Source: Rutpela maculata
Taxonomy: Eukaryota; Arthropoda; Insecta; Coleoptera; Cerambycidae
Assembly (NCBI GenBank): GCA_936432065.2
Contig: OW386293.2
Span: forward strand, 25,370,234-25,434,233
DNA: 64,000 bases
Direction: 5' to 3'
Numbering within the stretch: the stretch's first letter is position 1; every line of letters begins with the position of its first letter. Positions 20,267 through 32,215 of the stretch are shown piece after piece. The translations under genes were made by a program, and so were the position numbers. The notes beneath the pieces are model-generated. The model was not told where the DNA came from and made no database searches. It was given only the letters and a program-made list of their open reading frames with translations.

Positions 20267-22190
20267 TTTTTTTTATATATTTTTATTTCAATATTTCGTG
20301 AAAAGAGTAGATTTATATATATATATTCCAAAAATATTTTTTACATCAAATTTACTTTGAGGTTCTACTATAAAGGTATGCTGAATAGGTAGGCTAAATA
20401 ATTTTTTTATAAAAGTTATTAACGTTTATTTTACACAAAATTTCACGAATTTTCGAGCAAAAAAAAATGTCTAGCGGCTGTAACTCGTAAAGTATTAACA
20501 ATAGTATTAATAATAGTTGTAGCTCTTCTTATTCCCTACAATATTAGTAATGACTAATTTTAGGGTAAAACTAACAGTGAGATAATCGGGAAAAACCTAT
20601 ATTGACCGTCATTTTTCTAACATGGCGATCCTAGCGTGCACGATATTTTCATGGAAAACTTGAATTCATGATTGGGGCAACGCCCTGTATAATATAAAAG
20701 AAGAAAATCTCTTGTAGGAATTATTCACGGGTCAAATGACATGTTGACTGTACTATAAGAAGTTGTGATATAAAATACTTTTTGACCCGTTGTGTTTGAT
20801 CAAGTGTGTGTATACTGTGTATGTTTATGTTTGTATCCTTTTCTTTTGATTCACAGCTATTCGAACCACTTAAATTAATTGCCCTAAATGATATTCGAAA
20901 AATGTAGGTATGAATTAGACCACAATATACATTGTAGAAAGACATGCATACTTTTGACATCACTACTCGAAATACACTACAAATAAATATTTGCAAAATA
21001 AACATTATTTTACACCACTATTTTATATTTATAAGTTTATTTTTCAAGTTTATTAATAACTTGGTTATGAATGTACAAAATATTCATTAAAAGTTCATTC
21101 CCAAAATCTGAGAATATAGAACGGTGAGACCATGACATAATATTAACCCAAAACTAGAGTAGAGTCAGTGTCTGGTGTGTTGTTATTAATTGCTATTAAT
21201 TATGTAGTTCAGGAATATTTTGGCAAAGCTGCGGTCTAGGTTGCTTAAAACTGCAGTAATACTGACAGATAAATTTAGAATTACACTTCTGTAAATTAGC
21301 AATTGTTTTAATTTAAAATCTATTAATAAATTGTTAAATTTTTATATTATTAACTTAATGGTTTAGTCACTTTTATTAATCGCTTTATTTTATTGGAAGA
21401 CACGCCACGCCACGCCGTCTTGGATACTCAAAAGAGACATGCAGTAGCATAAGATGCTCTACCAAACTTACAAAATAATAAAATAATAAAACAAATAGTA
21501 AATAATACAGATATCGATTTCATAACATTTCCTGCAATAAAAGAAACGTATAATGAAATAATTAAAGTTAAAAAATAGTTAGAGCTGGTTGGATAAAGGG
21601 CATGCGCAGTGTTTATTGAGAAATTCTGATCCAAGAAATGTTATATACCTTCTCTGAATCATACCACTTTCAATTTCTCAATATAATTTGTATAGTTAGA
21701 TTTTTATATTTATGTTATGTTTACAAAAAATTATATTTAAATAATCTGTTAATAATATCTTGGCTCGATGATAAAATGATGACTTGTTAGAACAGTTGTA
21801 TTGATGAATAATTGTATTGCCACAGTTAGGTCTCTACGATGCTTTTATTTTCATTTAATGTTTTTTATGGTTTCGTTATTCAGTAGTTATAGTTGTCAAG
21901 TGATTTGATTGAAGATGGGAGAGGAAACTGTCAATGCGCTAGATGTGGTTCTGATTCCACAGTAACTTGTAATCTCGTTTTTTTTTTCTGACATAAAATC
22001 CTAGATTTTAATGTTTCTTCCTTGACCTGAGAGGCGGTTAAGAAGATATTTTTCAGAGGAAGAAGAATGTCCAACAATTTATGCTGGTAAAATCTAATTG
22101 ATGAAGAATTCTGAAAATCCTACAATAACAACTGATATTACAACATATGTTACTGTGAAAAAAAATCCTGTGGTCAAGTTTCAAGACATA
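20267..22190. other. Intronic A+T-rich sequence, nothing recognised
   Basis: Contains 'GGGCAACGCCCTGTATA' near 20680, which looks like the right end of a MITE without a matching left end. Short ORFs show no similarity I recognise. Confidence 0.4.
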
Positions 22191-22988
22191 TACGGGGTGT
22201 ACGGAATCTAACCATAGCTTCCTGAGGTCAAATGGGGCCGATTAAACCAAACATATCTTAGTCCAAAGATGCTTCCTTCAGAAGTTATAGAGTGTTAAAA
22301 CATTTTTTTTTTAAATATTGTAATGTGCATATTTCAGAAACCACACGATTAATTAGGCTGAAAATTGATACACATATATTTTAGGGGAGTGCGAACATTA
22401 TATAAGTATTTCTGCATATTGTAGATGGCGATGTCTACTTGTTTCATGTCGATAGAATGCACCATTTTATTAGCTTCAGCACATCAAAATACTTCGGAAA
22501 AGTTAGATCAGAACCTTAGGACAAGACCTTTTTTTTTTGTCCTTTTTAGAGGATGAAAGGGGGTAGACAAAAACTGGTGCGGTAGATTTTTTTTAGTATC
22601 AGAATCTATTTCAGCATGCAAAAAAACATAGAATCCGACGGTTCTGATCAAGATAACAGCCCCTTTTTTTGTCGGCCTGTGTTATTTCTACAAAGCTATT
22701 CGCTATCTAGGTACTCCCAAGAAATATTCTAATGTTCTTTACAATTATTTTCTTTTTCTTTTGCTTGTATGTGTATACGGGGTGTCCCGTAATATAATGT
22801 GTTGAAGACGTACATTATTTAATAAAAAAAATTCTTAAATCCATTTTTCTGATGCTGTATCTTTTTAAACATTAGACTTACAATAAAAATGTATAACAAA
22901 AAAAAATGTAGGAAATTTTGTCCTCTTCAATTTTGTCTTGAACATTTTTCTCGTAAGATAGAGCGTTGCCGAGTTATTTTGAAGAAAC
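22191..22988. other. Unpaired MITE-like ends in A+T-rich sequence
   Basis: 'TACGGGGTGTACGGAATC' (about 22193) and 'TATACGGGGTGTCCCGTAAT' (about 22775) both resemble left termini of mariner-type MITEs, in the same orientation. No right ends were found, so borders cannot be drawn. Confidence 0.3.
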
Positions 22989-23089
22989 CAATTTTTTGCA
23001 CCTTTACCTTAAGATGGGGGTTCGTACCTCCCCCCCCCCCCCAGGTCGAAAATTTGTATTTTTATCAAGGCCTTGACTTAAACAACATA
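22989..23089 (+). repeat. Host repeat split by a mariner, left flank (family also at 50.65 kb)
   Basis: 'TTTTTGCACCTTTACC', a C-run, then 'GTCGAAAATTTGTATTTTTA' and 'CTTGACTTAAACAACATA'. The same order occurs at 50640-50740. The right flank resumes at 25172 as 'TATATCAAAATTACTACTAC', paralleled at 52036. Confidence 0.65.
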
Positions 23090-25171
23090 CAGGATGTCCC
23101 AGCACTATGGGGCAATACTTCGGGAATATATAGTTTGGGTCAATATAACACTAAAAGTACCTATTATTTTTTTTCTTAGGGCGCCCCCCTACGGAGATAT
23201 TACTGTTTAAAGATTACATATTCAAGAAGGTTTTTTACCTATTACTTCCAAACAGTTCTATCGATTTTAATAAAATTTGGACTGTCTACATATTAAATAA
23301 GTATCTTTATTCCAGAAGTATGGCGTCCTTTGTATCTTGTCTAGGAAGCCAGCCTAAATTTGACAAATAAATTTTTGAAAATTGTGGTCACATTTTTAAA
23401 TTCCTTATACAATTTTATAAAAAAAAGATATTCTTATTTGACATCGATAAAGCGTTCCGTTTTTGAGAAAAAATTATTTTACTGATAAGGGACTAAGGAA
23501 TACTAGTAATATAAACTGCCGCATGCTACCTGTGAGAAAACAATTGAATAAATTTAAACGTCAAATTTGAGTGGCAAGTTATAAGTAAGTTGTAAGTAGT
23601 TCTGTGATAGTAGTTTATTGACACGGCAAATTTTTAATCTGATGAATATGCCGACATGCAACTTATGTACGGACTTGCCGCCGGTAATGGTTCGGAAGCC
23701 AGACGGCTTTATGGGGAACACTTTCCTAACAGAGTTATTCTAAACAGGAAAACTTTCGAACGTCGAATCCGAGAAACCTGCAGATATCCATCTTAGCAAT
23801 AAAAAAACAAAATAATAAAAATTAAAGAATAAATAACTATTAAAAAAAATAATCCTATTAATTTTTAGGGAACGTGGAACCGACACGAGGAGGTGAAGGT
23901 GGTCTTAGAACTGTTCGTACAATTGTACTAGCAAAAGCTGTATTAGATGCTGTTGCCGAAGACTTATCAATAAGCGTTAGGAAGCTCTCAGCGCAATTTA
24001 ACACTTCAAAGTCGGTGGTTCACAGAATTTTGAAAGAACAGCTTCTGCATCCTTTCCACATCCAGAAGGCTCATGCAATATCCCCGGGCGACTACCCTAC
24101 TCGAGTTCAATATGCTAACTGGTTCCTGCAAAAGCAACAGGAAGACCGCAAATTTATTGGTAGTGTTTTTTTCACGGGTGTAGCAGGATTTCGCAGGGAT
24201 GGTGTAATAAATTCTCACAATCTACATAGTTGGAACGATGAAAATTCTTATGCAATTATTCAAACTCATCACCAACGACAATTCCAAATTAACGTCTGAG
24301 CAGGAATAATTGGAAATTATTTAATAGGGCCATTTGTTTTGGAGAATCGGTTAAATGGGGAAAATTACTTAAGGTTTCTACAAGAAAATCTAGATGGTTT
24401 ATTGGAAGATGTGCCATTAGCAACTATAAGAAACATGACGTACATGCATGATAGAGCTCCTCCTCATTTCAACATCACAGTCAGGGAATATTTAGATCAA
24501 GAATTTCCCCACCGACGGATTGGCCGAGGAGGTCCAGTACCGTGACCTCCTCGTTCTCCTGATCTGAACCCATTAATTATTTTCTTTTGAAGTCATCTCA
24601 AAAATTTAATGTTTAAAACACCGGTACAAACAAGGGAAGAGATGTTACAAAGAATCACTACCCAATGTGAAGCCATTCGTAACAACCCTGGAATGCTATT
24701 TCAGGTTCAGCGATCCAACTTACGAGAATATATTCTTGTACAGGGTGCTCACATCGAACATTTATTTTAGTTATGTAGTTATTGTAGTTATGTGTGTATT
24801 GTAGTTGTAGTATGTAGTTATGTGTTGACGAAATGTCAGTCTTCGTCCATTATCAGTAAAATCATTTTTTCTCAAAAACGGATCGCTTTATCGAAGTCAA
24901 ACAAGAATATCTTTTTTTAGAAAATTATTTAAGGAATTTAAAAATGTGACCCTAATATTCAAAATTTATGTCAAAATAAACTAGACAAAATACGATGGGC
25001 GCCATATTTCTGGAATAAAGATACTCATTTAATATGTACACAGTCCAAATTTTATTAAAATCGATAGAACGGTTTGGGAGTAATAGGCAAAAAACCTTCT
25101 TGAATATGTAATATCTCCGTAGGGGGCGCCCTAAGAAAAAAAATTATAGGTACTTTTAGTGAGACACCCTG
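23090..25171. mobile_element. DUF4817-type mariner transposon, decayed
   Basis: Ends CAGGATGTCCCAG and CAGGGTGTCTCAC (complement) with TA at 23088-23089 and 25172-25173. Inverted arms of about 350-390 bp include 'CTTAGGGCGCCCCC', 'AACAGTTCTATCGATTTTAA' and 'TTTTTGAGAAAAAATTATTT'. The left TIR has ~45 extra bases near its tip. Transposase pseudogene at 23621-24770. Confidence 0.85.
23621..24770 (+). pseudogene. Mariner transposase with N-terminal DUF4817-like helix-turn-helix, inactivated
   Basis: Block 1 (23621-23796): the start codon position reads ACG, then a stop, then 'EYADMQLMYGLAAGNGSEAR' and 'RTFERRIRETCRYPS'-like residues, ending in a stop; a ~75 bp gap or intron follows. Block 2 (23874-24299): 'RGGEGGLRTVRT', a helix-turn-helix 'SVRKLSAQFNTSKSVVHRIL', 'LHPFHIQKAH' and 'GDYPTRVQYANWFLQ'. 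The first catalytic Asp-Glu of 'FTDE' is replaced: FFTGVAGF at residues 99-106. Block 3 (24339-24770): 'MHDRAPPHF' and 'PRSPDLNPL' keep the second and third Asp, but a TGA interrupts 'GGPVP*PPRSP'. It continues to 'IEHLF' near 24768. Ancestral role: cut-and-paste DNA transposition. Confidence 0.85.
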
Positions 25172-25590
25172 TATATCAAAATTACTACTACTCCACATTT
25201 TGCGGGGCAAAATTCCCCAGTGATTGGATTATTTTCTTATTTTGACATTTTCTGGAGTAAATTGGGAATATTTCTGAGAGTGAGCAACGTGCACGTCAGC
25301 CAATGTTTTTCTCTACTTATGGGTATACAAACTTACAAATTAAAACCAATGCGAAGTACAATGAAATGACTTAATAGCGCTTTTTTGCAAATTGACAATT
25401 AGTTTTATAAAAAAATCAGGGTCATGGTTTTCAGCCAACCATTTTTTTAATTTATATTTCTGATACATGGACAATTTTATAGAAATGGCTGGAAACAATA
25501 AAATAATATAGGAGCGTTCTTTTTTTTTGCAAAGAAATTCATTTATTTAAAAAATCAGCAGTAACCAAGCTCGGTAGCTGCTCTGTAATT
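25172..25590 (+). repeat. Right flank of the split host repeat
   Basis: 'TATATCAAAATTACTACTAC' then 'CACATTTTGCGGGGCAAA' parallels 52036-52075 ('TATATCAAAATTATTTCTAC', 'CACCTTTTGTATGGCAAA'). Beyond ~60 bp the similarity fades. Confidence 0.5.
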
Positions 25591-25658
25591 AGCAATTATG
25601 TAGTGAAAGTATTGATATAATAATACTTTCGCTCCATATTATTGCTAATTACAATGAA
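25588..25658. repeat. Imperfect ~70 bp palindrome
   Basis: 'GTAATTAGCAATTATG' and 'GAAAGTATT' are mirrored by 'AATACTTTCGCTCCATATTA' and 'TTGCTAATTAC' around a short A+T centre. It may be a mini-MITE. No TSD assigned. Confidence 0.6.
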
Positions 25659-26520
25659 ATCATATACCCGTATTGCCATCAGCTCCCTAGCTGCTAGGTC
25701 AACGACCTCAAGAGAGCTTTTTCATCAGTTCCTTGATAATTATGCTCTTCAACTATGATCTTTTCCTTTCTAGAAATGTCAGTTCCTCGATAAGAAACAG
25801 AAGTCACAATCCACAGATAGAAACGAAGTATGCTTGCATCTTGGCCAAACGGCCATTATACAAAAAAAAAACTATTAGTAAACCAAAAACTATAATAGGT
25901 AACCTGGTAATAACAAATTTTAACATAAGCAATAGAAATCACAATAAAAAATTGTAAATAGTAGCAATAAACATTTAATAATTACTTTCGTATACAATGG
26001 AAAAATAAATGCACCGCCAACAAACCTTTAATTATAGACAACATATAATTTATGTTCATATTTTGATGCATCATAAAATTTTTAATGAAATAGTGTAATC
26101 AAATAATGCCCCGAAAGTCTATTATTAAACATGTGAGAAAACTATCAATGGAATAAATTAAATATAACATAAACTCAAGACTTTTTACTAATCCAGATGT
26201 AAAGAACAATCATATGGAGTACCCACATCTTTGTTATACATAAACAGCATAAAGTATTAGTTGCCTTCTTGAGGAGTTTTGTTAAGTATCTTCAGCGAAA
26301 AATTACATTTTTGCGGAAGTACATAATGGAAATAAAAGAACTTGTAGTTTCTTCAAGCATTTAAGAGTTTGCAATCTAAGTCTGAACTGTTGTCATTAAT
26401 GATAAGTAATGATATGATCTTGACTTTCCAAAGCTATATAAATTGTATAAAATTTTGACAATTTCGATTTCTAATGCACAAAAAGTGGGCGAAATTTTAG
26501 CAGATAAAAACAATAGAAAC
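25659..26520. other. Intronic sequence, no gene recognised
   Basis: Only short ORFs without recognisable similarity. No splice-bounded thioredoxin-like exon was found here. Confidence 0.4.
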
Positions 26521-26575
26521 TTAAACTTCGCTTCAGAAGAAGACCACGATAAGACAGCTAAAACGTCAAGCATTT
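26521..26575 (+). mobile_element. Small 3'-end fragment of a Penelope-like element
   Basis: 'CTTCAGAAGAAGACCACGAT' then 'AAAACGTCAAGC' closely matches the end of the Penelope-like element at 49864-49910. Its hammerhead-like core has decayed: the GAAAC box reads AAAAC and the stem partner of GACCA reads CAGCT. Confidence 0.55.
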
Positions 26576-26989
26576 AAAATGTTCAACGTAAAAGAAAACT
26601 GGAAAACTATTTTAAAAACTTACACTAGAAGCTAGGTTGTTGCTAGATTTAGCAATTCTGTCTCTAGAATTGGAATCGTCAAAGAGTATTAATTTTGAAA
26701 GAGTTCTTCATGTGTTTAAAAACTTTAAACGCACTGACCTTTAGTTATAATCATAAAAACAATAAATTACTGTTATTTTTGGTAAGTAATATATCGTTGT
26801 GTTGTATTTTTTTCAATTCCTTTTATTGCTGTTGTATTCCCAACGGTTTTTCTTTTCAAAGCAGCAACATCAGAAAATGCCTCCTTCAGAGTACGTTACG
26901 CTACTGTAGGTAGCGTTCGTTGATTTCAATCGTTTCAAAAGGATGCGATCTCATTAGCTAGTTATCCGTGTTTCAAAACACATCTGTCC

Positions 26990-28720
26990 TTGCAGCATTT
27001 AAGTACCATTCAAATTTACTCCTCCATACTTCGTCCTCACTTTAACCGTGAATAGCTCGAAATGAAGGCGCAATATTTTTTTTAATATGTATTCTTCCCC
27101 TTATTCACAACGTCTTACCCCAGACGTTTTGGGATCTACGTATTAGTTTAGTTTGCCTCCGTTTGCTATCTAGCACATATGACCGCATCATACCATTTGC
27201 CACGGTGGCTAGTTAGGCCTCACCAGAACTCATTCTCATCAGTTCCTTGGTAACATCATCTCGAAGTTTTGGAGAGCGTCTTCTTCACTTCTGGCCATCT
27301 AGTTTTCTCTGAACCACTCCTGTTGATGATAAAAAAATGAAAGGATTCGGAAAAATTCATGATGGAGAGACGCTTTTGGGGACGTATTTCTTGGAGAATC
27401 AAAGTATTGGGAGATAAGTTGTCCAGGGAATTCATAGCAAACATCTCCAGATTCACATCTCGATAGAATCTGTATTCTGTGTTCTTCACCGAATCTCATA
27501 TTCGTAGTTGCCAGCATTGTCCCCAGGGATTCTGAGGTATACCATCTTGTTTACTACCTCACAGTAATCTTAACGTGTCTGGATGGTAAACAGTTGTTCA
27601 GTCGACAATCATAATTTTTTTTTTGTTGTAAATTGCACTAAAATCATAAGCCTAAGTCTAAAGTCTAAGTGTATGAACTCATCCTCGCTTGCTACCACTG
27701 AGCTACTCCACTCTGTCAAACTCCCAGCACACATCGCATCATGTGTTCATTATACTTGTCAAAGATGATTCGTGTAGAACACAACCCTCTTCTGACTTTG
27801 CTAACTTTAAATTTATTGGAGTTAGTGTTGTCAACTTTCACCAAGGCAGAATTTTCTTCATATAGTTGGCAAATAATAAAGACCAGATATTTTGGTGTCT
27901 CCATCTTCAATAATAATACAACCCACAGTTTCCTCTATTCCACATTGTCAAAAAGCCTTATTCTAGTAAACGAAATAAAGGTACATAAGTACGTAATATT
28001 CTCTTGCCTTTTCAATAAGTTGTCGCAAATTCAGTATTTGCTCCCTAGCACCGTGTGCTTTAACAAAGTCTGCTTGCTCAGGAGGTATTTGCTAAAGTCT
28101 GGATTGATCAATATATAACATTATTTTACTGCCGTAAGATTGAGATTCTCCAATTATCAGGTCGGATTCTTGCCTCCCATATCTTTTGATACATTCAGTG
28201 AATTATTCTCGTTCCATCTTCACCAACTAACTTAAGCGCCTCGACCGTGATATTGCCGACCCCAGCTGCTTTGCCAGTTTTTAGTTCTTATGTGGCTGTC
28301 TCCACTTTTGATTTTAATATTGAAGGTGCGTGTTCGTAGTCCTGCTGCCAATCATCTTCTACCTCAGGAGGGTGACGAAAAGGTTGCCTCAATCCTCAAT
28401 AATTTGACTCTTGTGAGTTCTTGGGGTACCCGTGGAGTTCTTAATTGACCACCTTTTTATGTTCAAATTTACTTGTAATCACTTACACTGTTCAGAACAG
28501 ATGATTACTATCATAGTGATCAGCGTGTGACTCAATTTTTTACAGACGCCTTATATAGGAATTCTTATCTCTTTGATACAAAGTCCGAATTCTTACCATC
28601 AATCTTTTATGCTCTTCTGATTCCAAGGCAGCGTTGACCCTTGAGCCCTCAGGTCTTTCCTGGCTTGTAGTTCAGTCAGTGTTTCGGCAGTTATCACAGG
28701 TTGTTTCTATGTATCTCTAG
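26990..28720 (-). pseudogene. Decayed LINE (endonuclease-RT) relic
   Basis: Read on the minus strand from 28720 down, broken frames give, in order: 'ELKTGKAAGVGNITVEALKL' (conserved 'KAxGxDxI..E.+K' start of RT), 'YQKIWEARIRPDNWRIS', 'GAREQILNLRQLIEKAREYY', 'CGIEETVGC', 'PKYLVFIICQLYEENSALVK', 'SKVRRGL' (decayed 'KGVRQGC'), 'YNEHMMRCVL', and a tail 'DDVTKEL' typical of these LINE C-termini. Several stops and frameshifts separate the blocks, and the FADD catalytic block was not recovered. The clade is uncertain (RTE/CR1/Jockey-like). The strand is the same as the host gene. Confidence 0.7.
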
Positions 28721-28844
28721 ATGTATTTCTGTCATTTCTCGTGTGTTTGGACAAATCGACTCTCTCTCTCTATCCCTTTTCTTTCTTAATGAATGAGATA
28801 TTTCTTCACCTTCCCTCTTCGAACATACGATATATCTAGCTTAT

Positions 28845-29669
28845 ATATGTCGTAGTCGTTTGATGAAATACATCATTTCGTGAAACGCCTAGACAGTACA
28901 TGAACTACCGGCATATCATGTAAATTCTTGAGGTTGCACAATATGCCTAGGCATTTCGTGAAATGTCGTGGTCGTCTCGGCTCATGATGTTTAAAGTCGT
29001 TCTACACGATCTGCCGCAAATTAGATCAGCAGATTGTGTTCTATTACTTGCTACTTATTTGTTTTGTTTATTATGAAAAGTAGAGTGAAAAAGACTTGTT
29101 CAATAATCATTACAAAGAGCGCTATGAAGGAAAGCCGAATAAATGACCGTATATTATCAGAAAATTAAACGAGGTGCGAAAAATATTTCATTAATTTTGA
29201 GGTTAGGTTAGGTTAAGATGTTATATTCGTAATTCGTAATTTCGTTAGCAATCTAAAACCCAAAACATACCAAATAAATCTGAAACTGACCTCAAAACTA
29301 ATTAAACCTCCATCTCTCCCTTTGTAATGATCACTGTTTGACTCTTAATTTCCATAATAAACAAAACAAACAGCTCAAGATAGCTTCCGGGCAAATAAAA
29401 TGATCGACCGAAACGGCAACTAACCTAACCTAAAACACACAACACAACATAGTCTGTCGGGTATCAATCACTTCATGAACAGTCGACATCTAATTTGCGG
29501 CAGATCGTGTAGAACGACTTTAAACATCATGTGCCGAGACGACCGTGGCGTTTCACAAAATGCCTAGGCAGATTATACAACCTCAAGAATTTACATGATA
29601 TGCCGGCAGTTCGTGTACTGCCTAGGCTTTTCACGAAATGACGTATTTCACCAAAAGACTTCGACATAT
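28845..29669. mobile_element. Foldback element with CATTTCGTGAAATG palindromes
   Basis: Arms start ATATGTCGTAGTCGTTTGA (left) and its near-complement (right). Conserved arm blocks: 'CATCATTTCGTGAAACGCCT', 'GCATTTCGTGAAATGTCG', 'AAAGTCGTTCTACACGATCT' and 'GCCGCAAATTAGAT'. About 400 bp of inverted repeat flanks an A+T-rich centre near 29230. The left arm contains GGTTAGGTTAGGTTA (29205-29219); the right has CTAACCTAACCTA (29421-29433). No ORF. Confidence 0.8.
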
Positions 29670-30202
29670 ACATATTGTTGTTATTATTATTACAATATCT
29701 TTCTGGGTAATTTTTATAAATCTGCTAATATTTACTTAAAAGTTTTAGATACCTCTCTATATTTTTCATCACATTAGTAGTTGCCATGTAACATAAAATG
29801 ACATAAAATTGTAGAAAAGAAAATTGAGTAAAGTGTTGAAAGAATACACTAGACCATGGTATTTGATTCAGTAAGGTATATAACATAATTTCGAGAATAC
29901 CGGGATTGATGGGTGCAGTGTACTCGTTTACTTACTGGCTCCTCCCTTGGAACACGTATCAGCATCAGGACCTGTAGTATATGACACACTCGATAAAAAA
30001 GTGGTTAAACATATATGAAGACAATAATTAATACATTAACTATACACAATAATTATGCTGTTAAAGATTATAAAAGATTGGACTGATTTTAACACATATG
30101 CTAGGTGAAGAAGAACTATGTTATTGAGAAATTTTGTGCATGTGTATGTGTATTAAAGACTGAGATTTGGAGAGGGAAATATTTAGACCGATTAATACTT
30201 AC
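29670..30202. other. Intron immediately downstream of exon 30203-30343
   Basis: No repeat boundary or gene recognised. The donor GTAAG at 30198-30202 opens this intron on the minus strand. Confidence 0.5.
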
Positions 30203-30343
30203 AGAACAGGACGGCGACAAAATCGGTTTCTTGTACGATTTTGTCTAATATTCTGGCATTTACTTCTTCTATGCGGTCTGGTAGATCCATTGCTTCTAAG
30301 CTTGTTAAAAAATCCAGGACGTTGTCTTCGTCCATCAAGTCCC
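30203..30343 (-). CDS. Exon of the multi-thioredoxin-like-domain protein (most 5' of three seen)
   Basis: Bounded by acceptor TTTCAG (30344-30349) and donor GTAAG (30198-30202). 141 bp, phase 1 at both ends, so a leading G from the missing upstream exon is required. It encodes (G)'GDLMDEDNVLDFLTSLEAMD', 'LPDRIEEVNARILDKIV' and 'QETDFVAVLF'. The last base pairs with the next exon to give the Tyr that starts 'KPECKKC'. The module layout is the same as exon 17654-17797 ('E(L/D)VL(D/E)(F/W)L...VAVLF'), pointing to exon duplication. The upstream exon was not found between here and 64 kb, so it is probably outside the window. Confidence 0.85.
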
Positions 30344-30689
30344 CTGAAAAAAAATATAAAACTTAACATGACTTTTTTTTCAATTCTTCAGCATTTTAAG
30401 GACATAATTCAATAGTAATTATTTTAATAACAAATGATAGTAGTAGTATTCAGAGAGCGTATAATGATGGCTATTACTCGCGAGGGTGATGTTACGACAC
30501 GAACCGGAGGTGAGTGTCGTAAATCATCCGAGTAGCAAAACTCCTGCTGCCGATCAAAATCATCTTCATTTAATTGTGTATTAAATGTATTTCATAAGTA
30601 AGAAATTTCTAAGATTTCAGGACTCTGTGAATAATCCTCTACAGCTTTATTCCTTATCGGAAGTTCGCGCTCAGAGCCCAGTTCAATTC
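30344..30689. other. Intron upstream of exon 30203-30343
   Basis: The poly-pyrimidine acceptor tract is at 30346-30357 (minus strand). No other feature recognised. Confidence 0.5.
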
Positions 30690-31320
30690 GATTCAAAACA
30701 TGTTTATTAACATTTTAAGTACATTTACGCTCCTAGCCGAAGCGCAGCCCGGAGCCAACCGCACAACCACGGCGCGTATCGTCGTGGTGAGTATGCGGTT
30801 GAGGGGTGTGTCCGGTTCGGCTGGAACGACAATTATTTGGGGAGTTAGCACTCCATTTTAAAGGGTGAAACTTATTTATAGTAATTCATAGCATTTTTAA
30901 AAACTTAAACATATTTAAATTAGTATCACTGTGCACTGATTAATTTTTGGTTGCTGATTCGGGGAAAAACTCAATGAAAAAACCCGTTCGAGCTAATGAC
31001 GTCCATCCTGGGTGGTCGTCCCGTCTCCAGGAAAATAGGATGTAGAGGAGCTTGTTGTTAAAAATATTTTGATTTTCAAGAGGTTATTTGCCGAGGAAAG
31101 ATTTTGAAAAGGAGACAAAAGGGAACAAAATAACAAAAATAACAAAAAGGGATGGATAGAGAAGGGGTAGAGAGAGGGGTTGAGATAAAAGATGAGGAAA
31201 AGGAAAAATTATGGTACAGGAAATTATGACTAGGGAAGTTGTCGAAAGATAGGCAACGCCTGGTATGGTAGGGCATTCAGAGTCCCGTTTCTTGTCAGTC
31301 ACAGCCAGTTTCTTGGAATT
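30690..31320 (-). mobile_element. 3' end of the Jockey-like LINE family, copy 2
   Basis: On the minus strand it matches 5380-5099 and then 2314-1990 of copy 1 in uninterrupted order, showing what the site looks like without the foldback. Shared blocks: 'GATAGGCAACGCCTGGTATG' (plus strand), the purine-rich stretch and 'GAAAAAACCCGTTCGAG'. Its 3' end lacks the (TTG)n tail and is truncated upstream near 31320. Confidence 0.7.
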
Positions 31321-31840
31321 TTTCGACTAAGTCCAAAACGTATTTTCTGTTCACATGCTTATCCGTAGGTTGTTCATTGAATAGATTTTCTGTACAGTTG
31401 CAATCATTATTTTGTAAAAAATAGTGATTATTTCAATTCATTCTGCAGTTGTGTAAACGGTTGTTAAGAATGAAACTTCTAAACAGAATTCCGAACTAAA
31501 TGATACTGTAATTCTGGCTTAACTATAGACAAGACTATTGTTCTTATCAGAATTAATTTGTATGACAATTGAAAAAATTGGTAAAAGTATTTGCCCAAAA
31601 CTTCCATCTCTATTTAGTGCTCTTCATTTATTCATTATCTTTTCTGTAGGATCATTAATACGTATAATTTCTTTAACTGCTAAACTACATTTCAAATATT
31701 ATTTTTCTTAATTAGTTATTTTTTAGAGTATACATTTTACTAAAAGTATGTCAGATTTCATTCTCAGTAATTGTGTCTACAAGAATCCAAATGTTTAAAT
31801 TATTTTTCAGTGTATAACTTGTATATTTTTCATATCGTTC
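31321..31840. other. A+T-rich sequence, nothing recognised
   Basis: No ORF, repeat border or RNA gene could be supported. Confidence 0.4.
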
Positions 31841-32215
31841 TTCCCTGACAGTTGAGATAACTACATGAGAAATATTATCCGTCACATTTTTTCATACATT
31901 TTTTAGGGTGACCACTCTGTATAATTCTTTTATATTTTTCTTTGACAGTTATGTTAACTACATCCGAAATATTATTGCTGCTCGTCACATTTTTTAATAT
32001 TTTTTTTGGGTGACCGCCCTGTATGTTTTTCATATTTTTCTTCCTTGGTAGTTGTGTTAACTACATACCAAAGATTACTGTTCTCCGTCACATTTTTTCA
32101 TAATTTTTTTAGGGTGAGTTTTTTCATATTTTTCTTCTTTGACAGTTGTGATAACTGCATGTGAAATATTAGCATCCTCCATTACCTTTAAACAAAATTT
32201 CTTCTGTATATTTTT
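31841..32215 (-). repeat. ~110 bp satellite array, inverted block
   Basis: About three to four degenerate units in reverse orientation, recognised by 'AGTTGTGTTAACTACAT', 'CCGTCACATTTTTT' and 'AGGGTGACC(A/G)CYCTGTAT'. The direction switches near 32220, where the forward block begins 'AAGAAGAAAAATATATACAG'. Confidence 0.75.
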
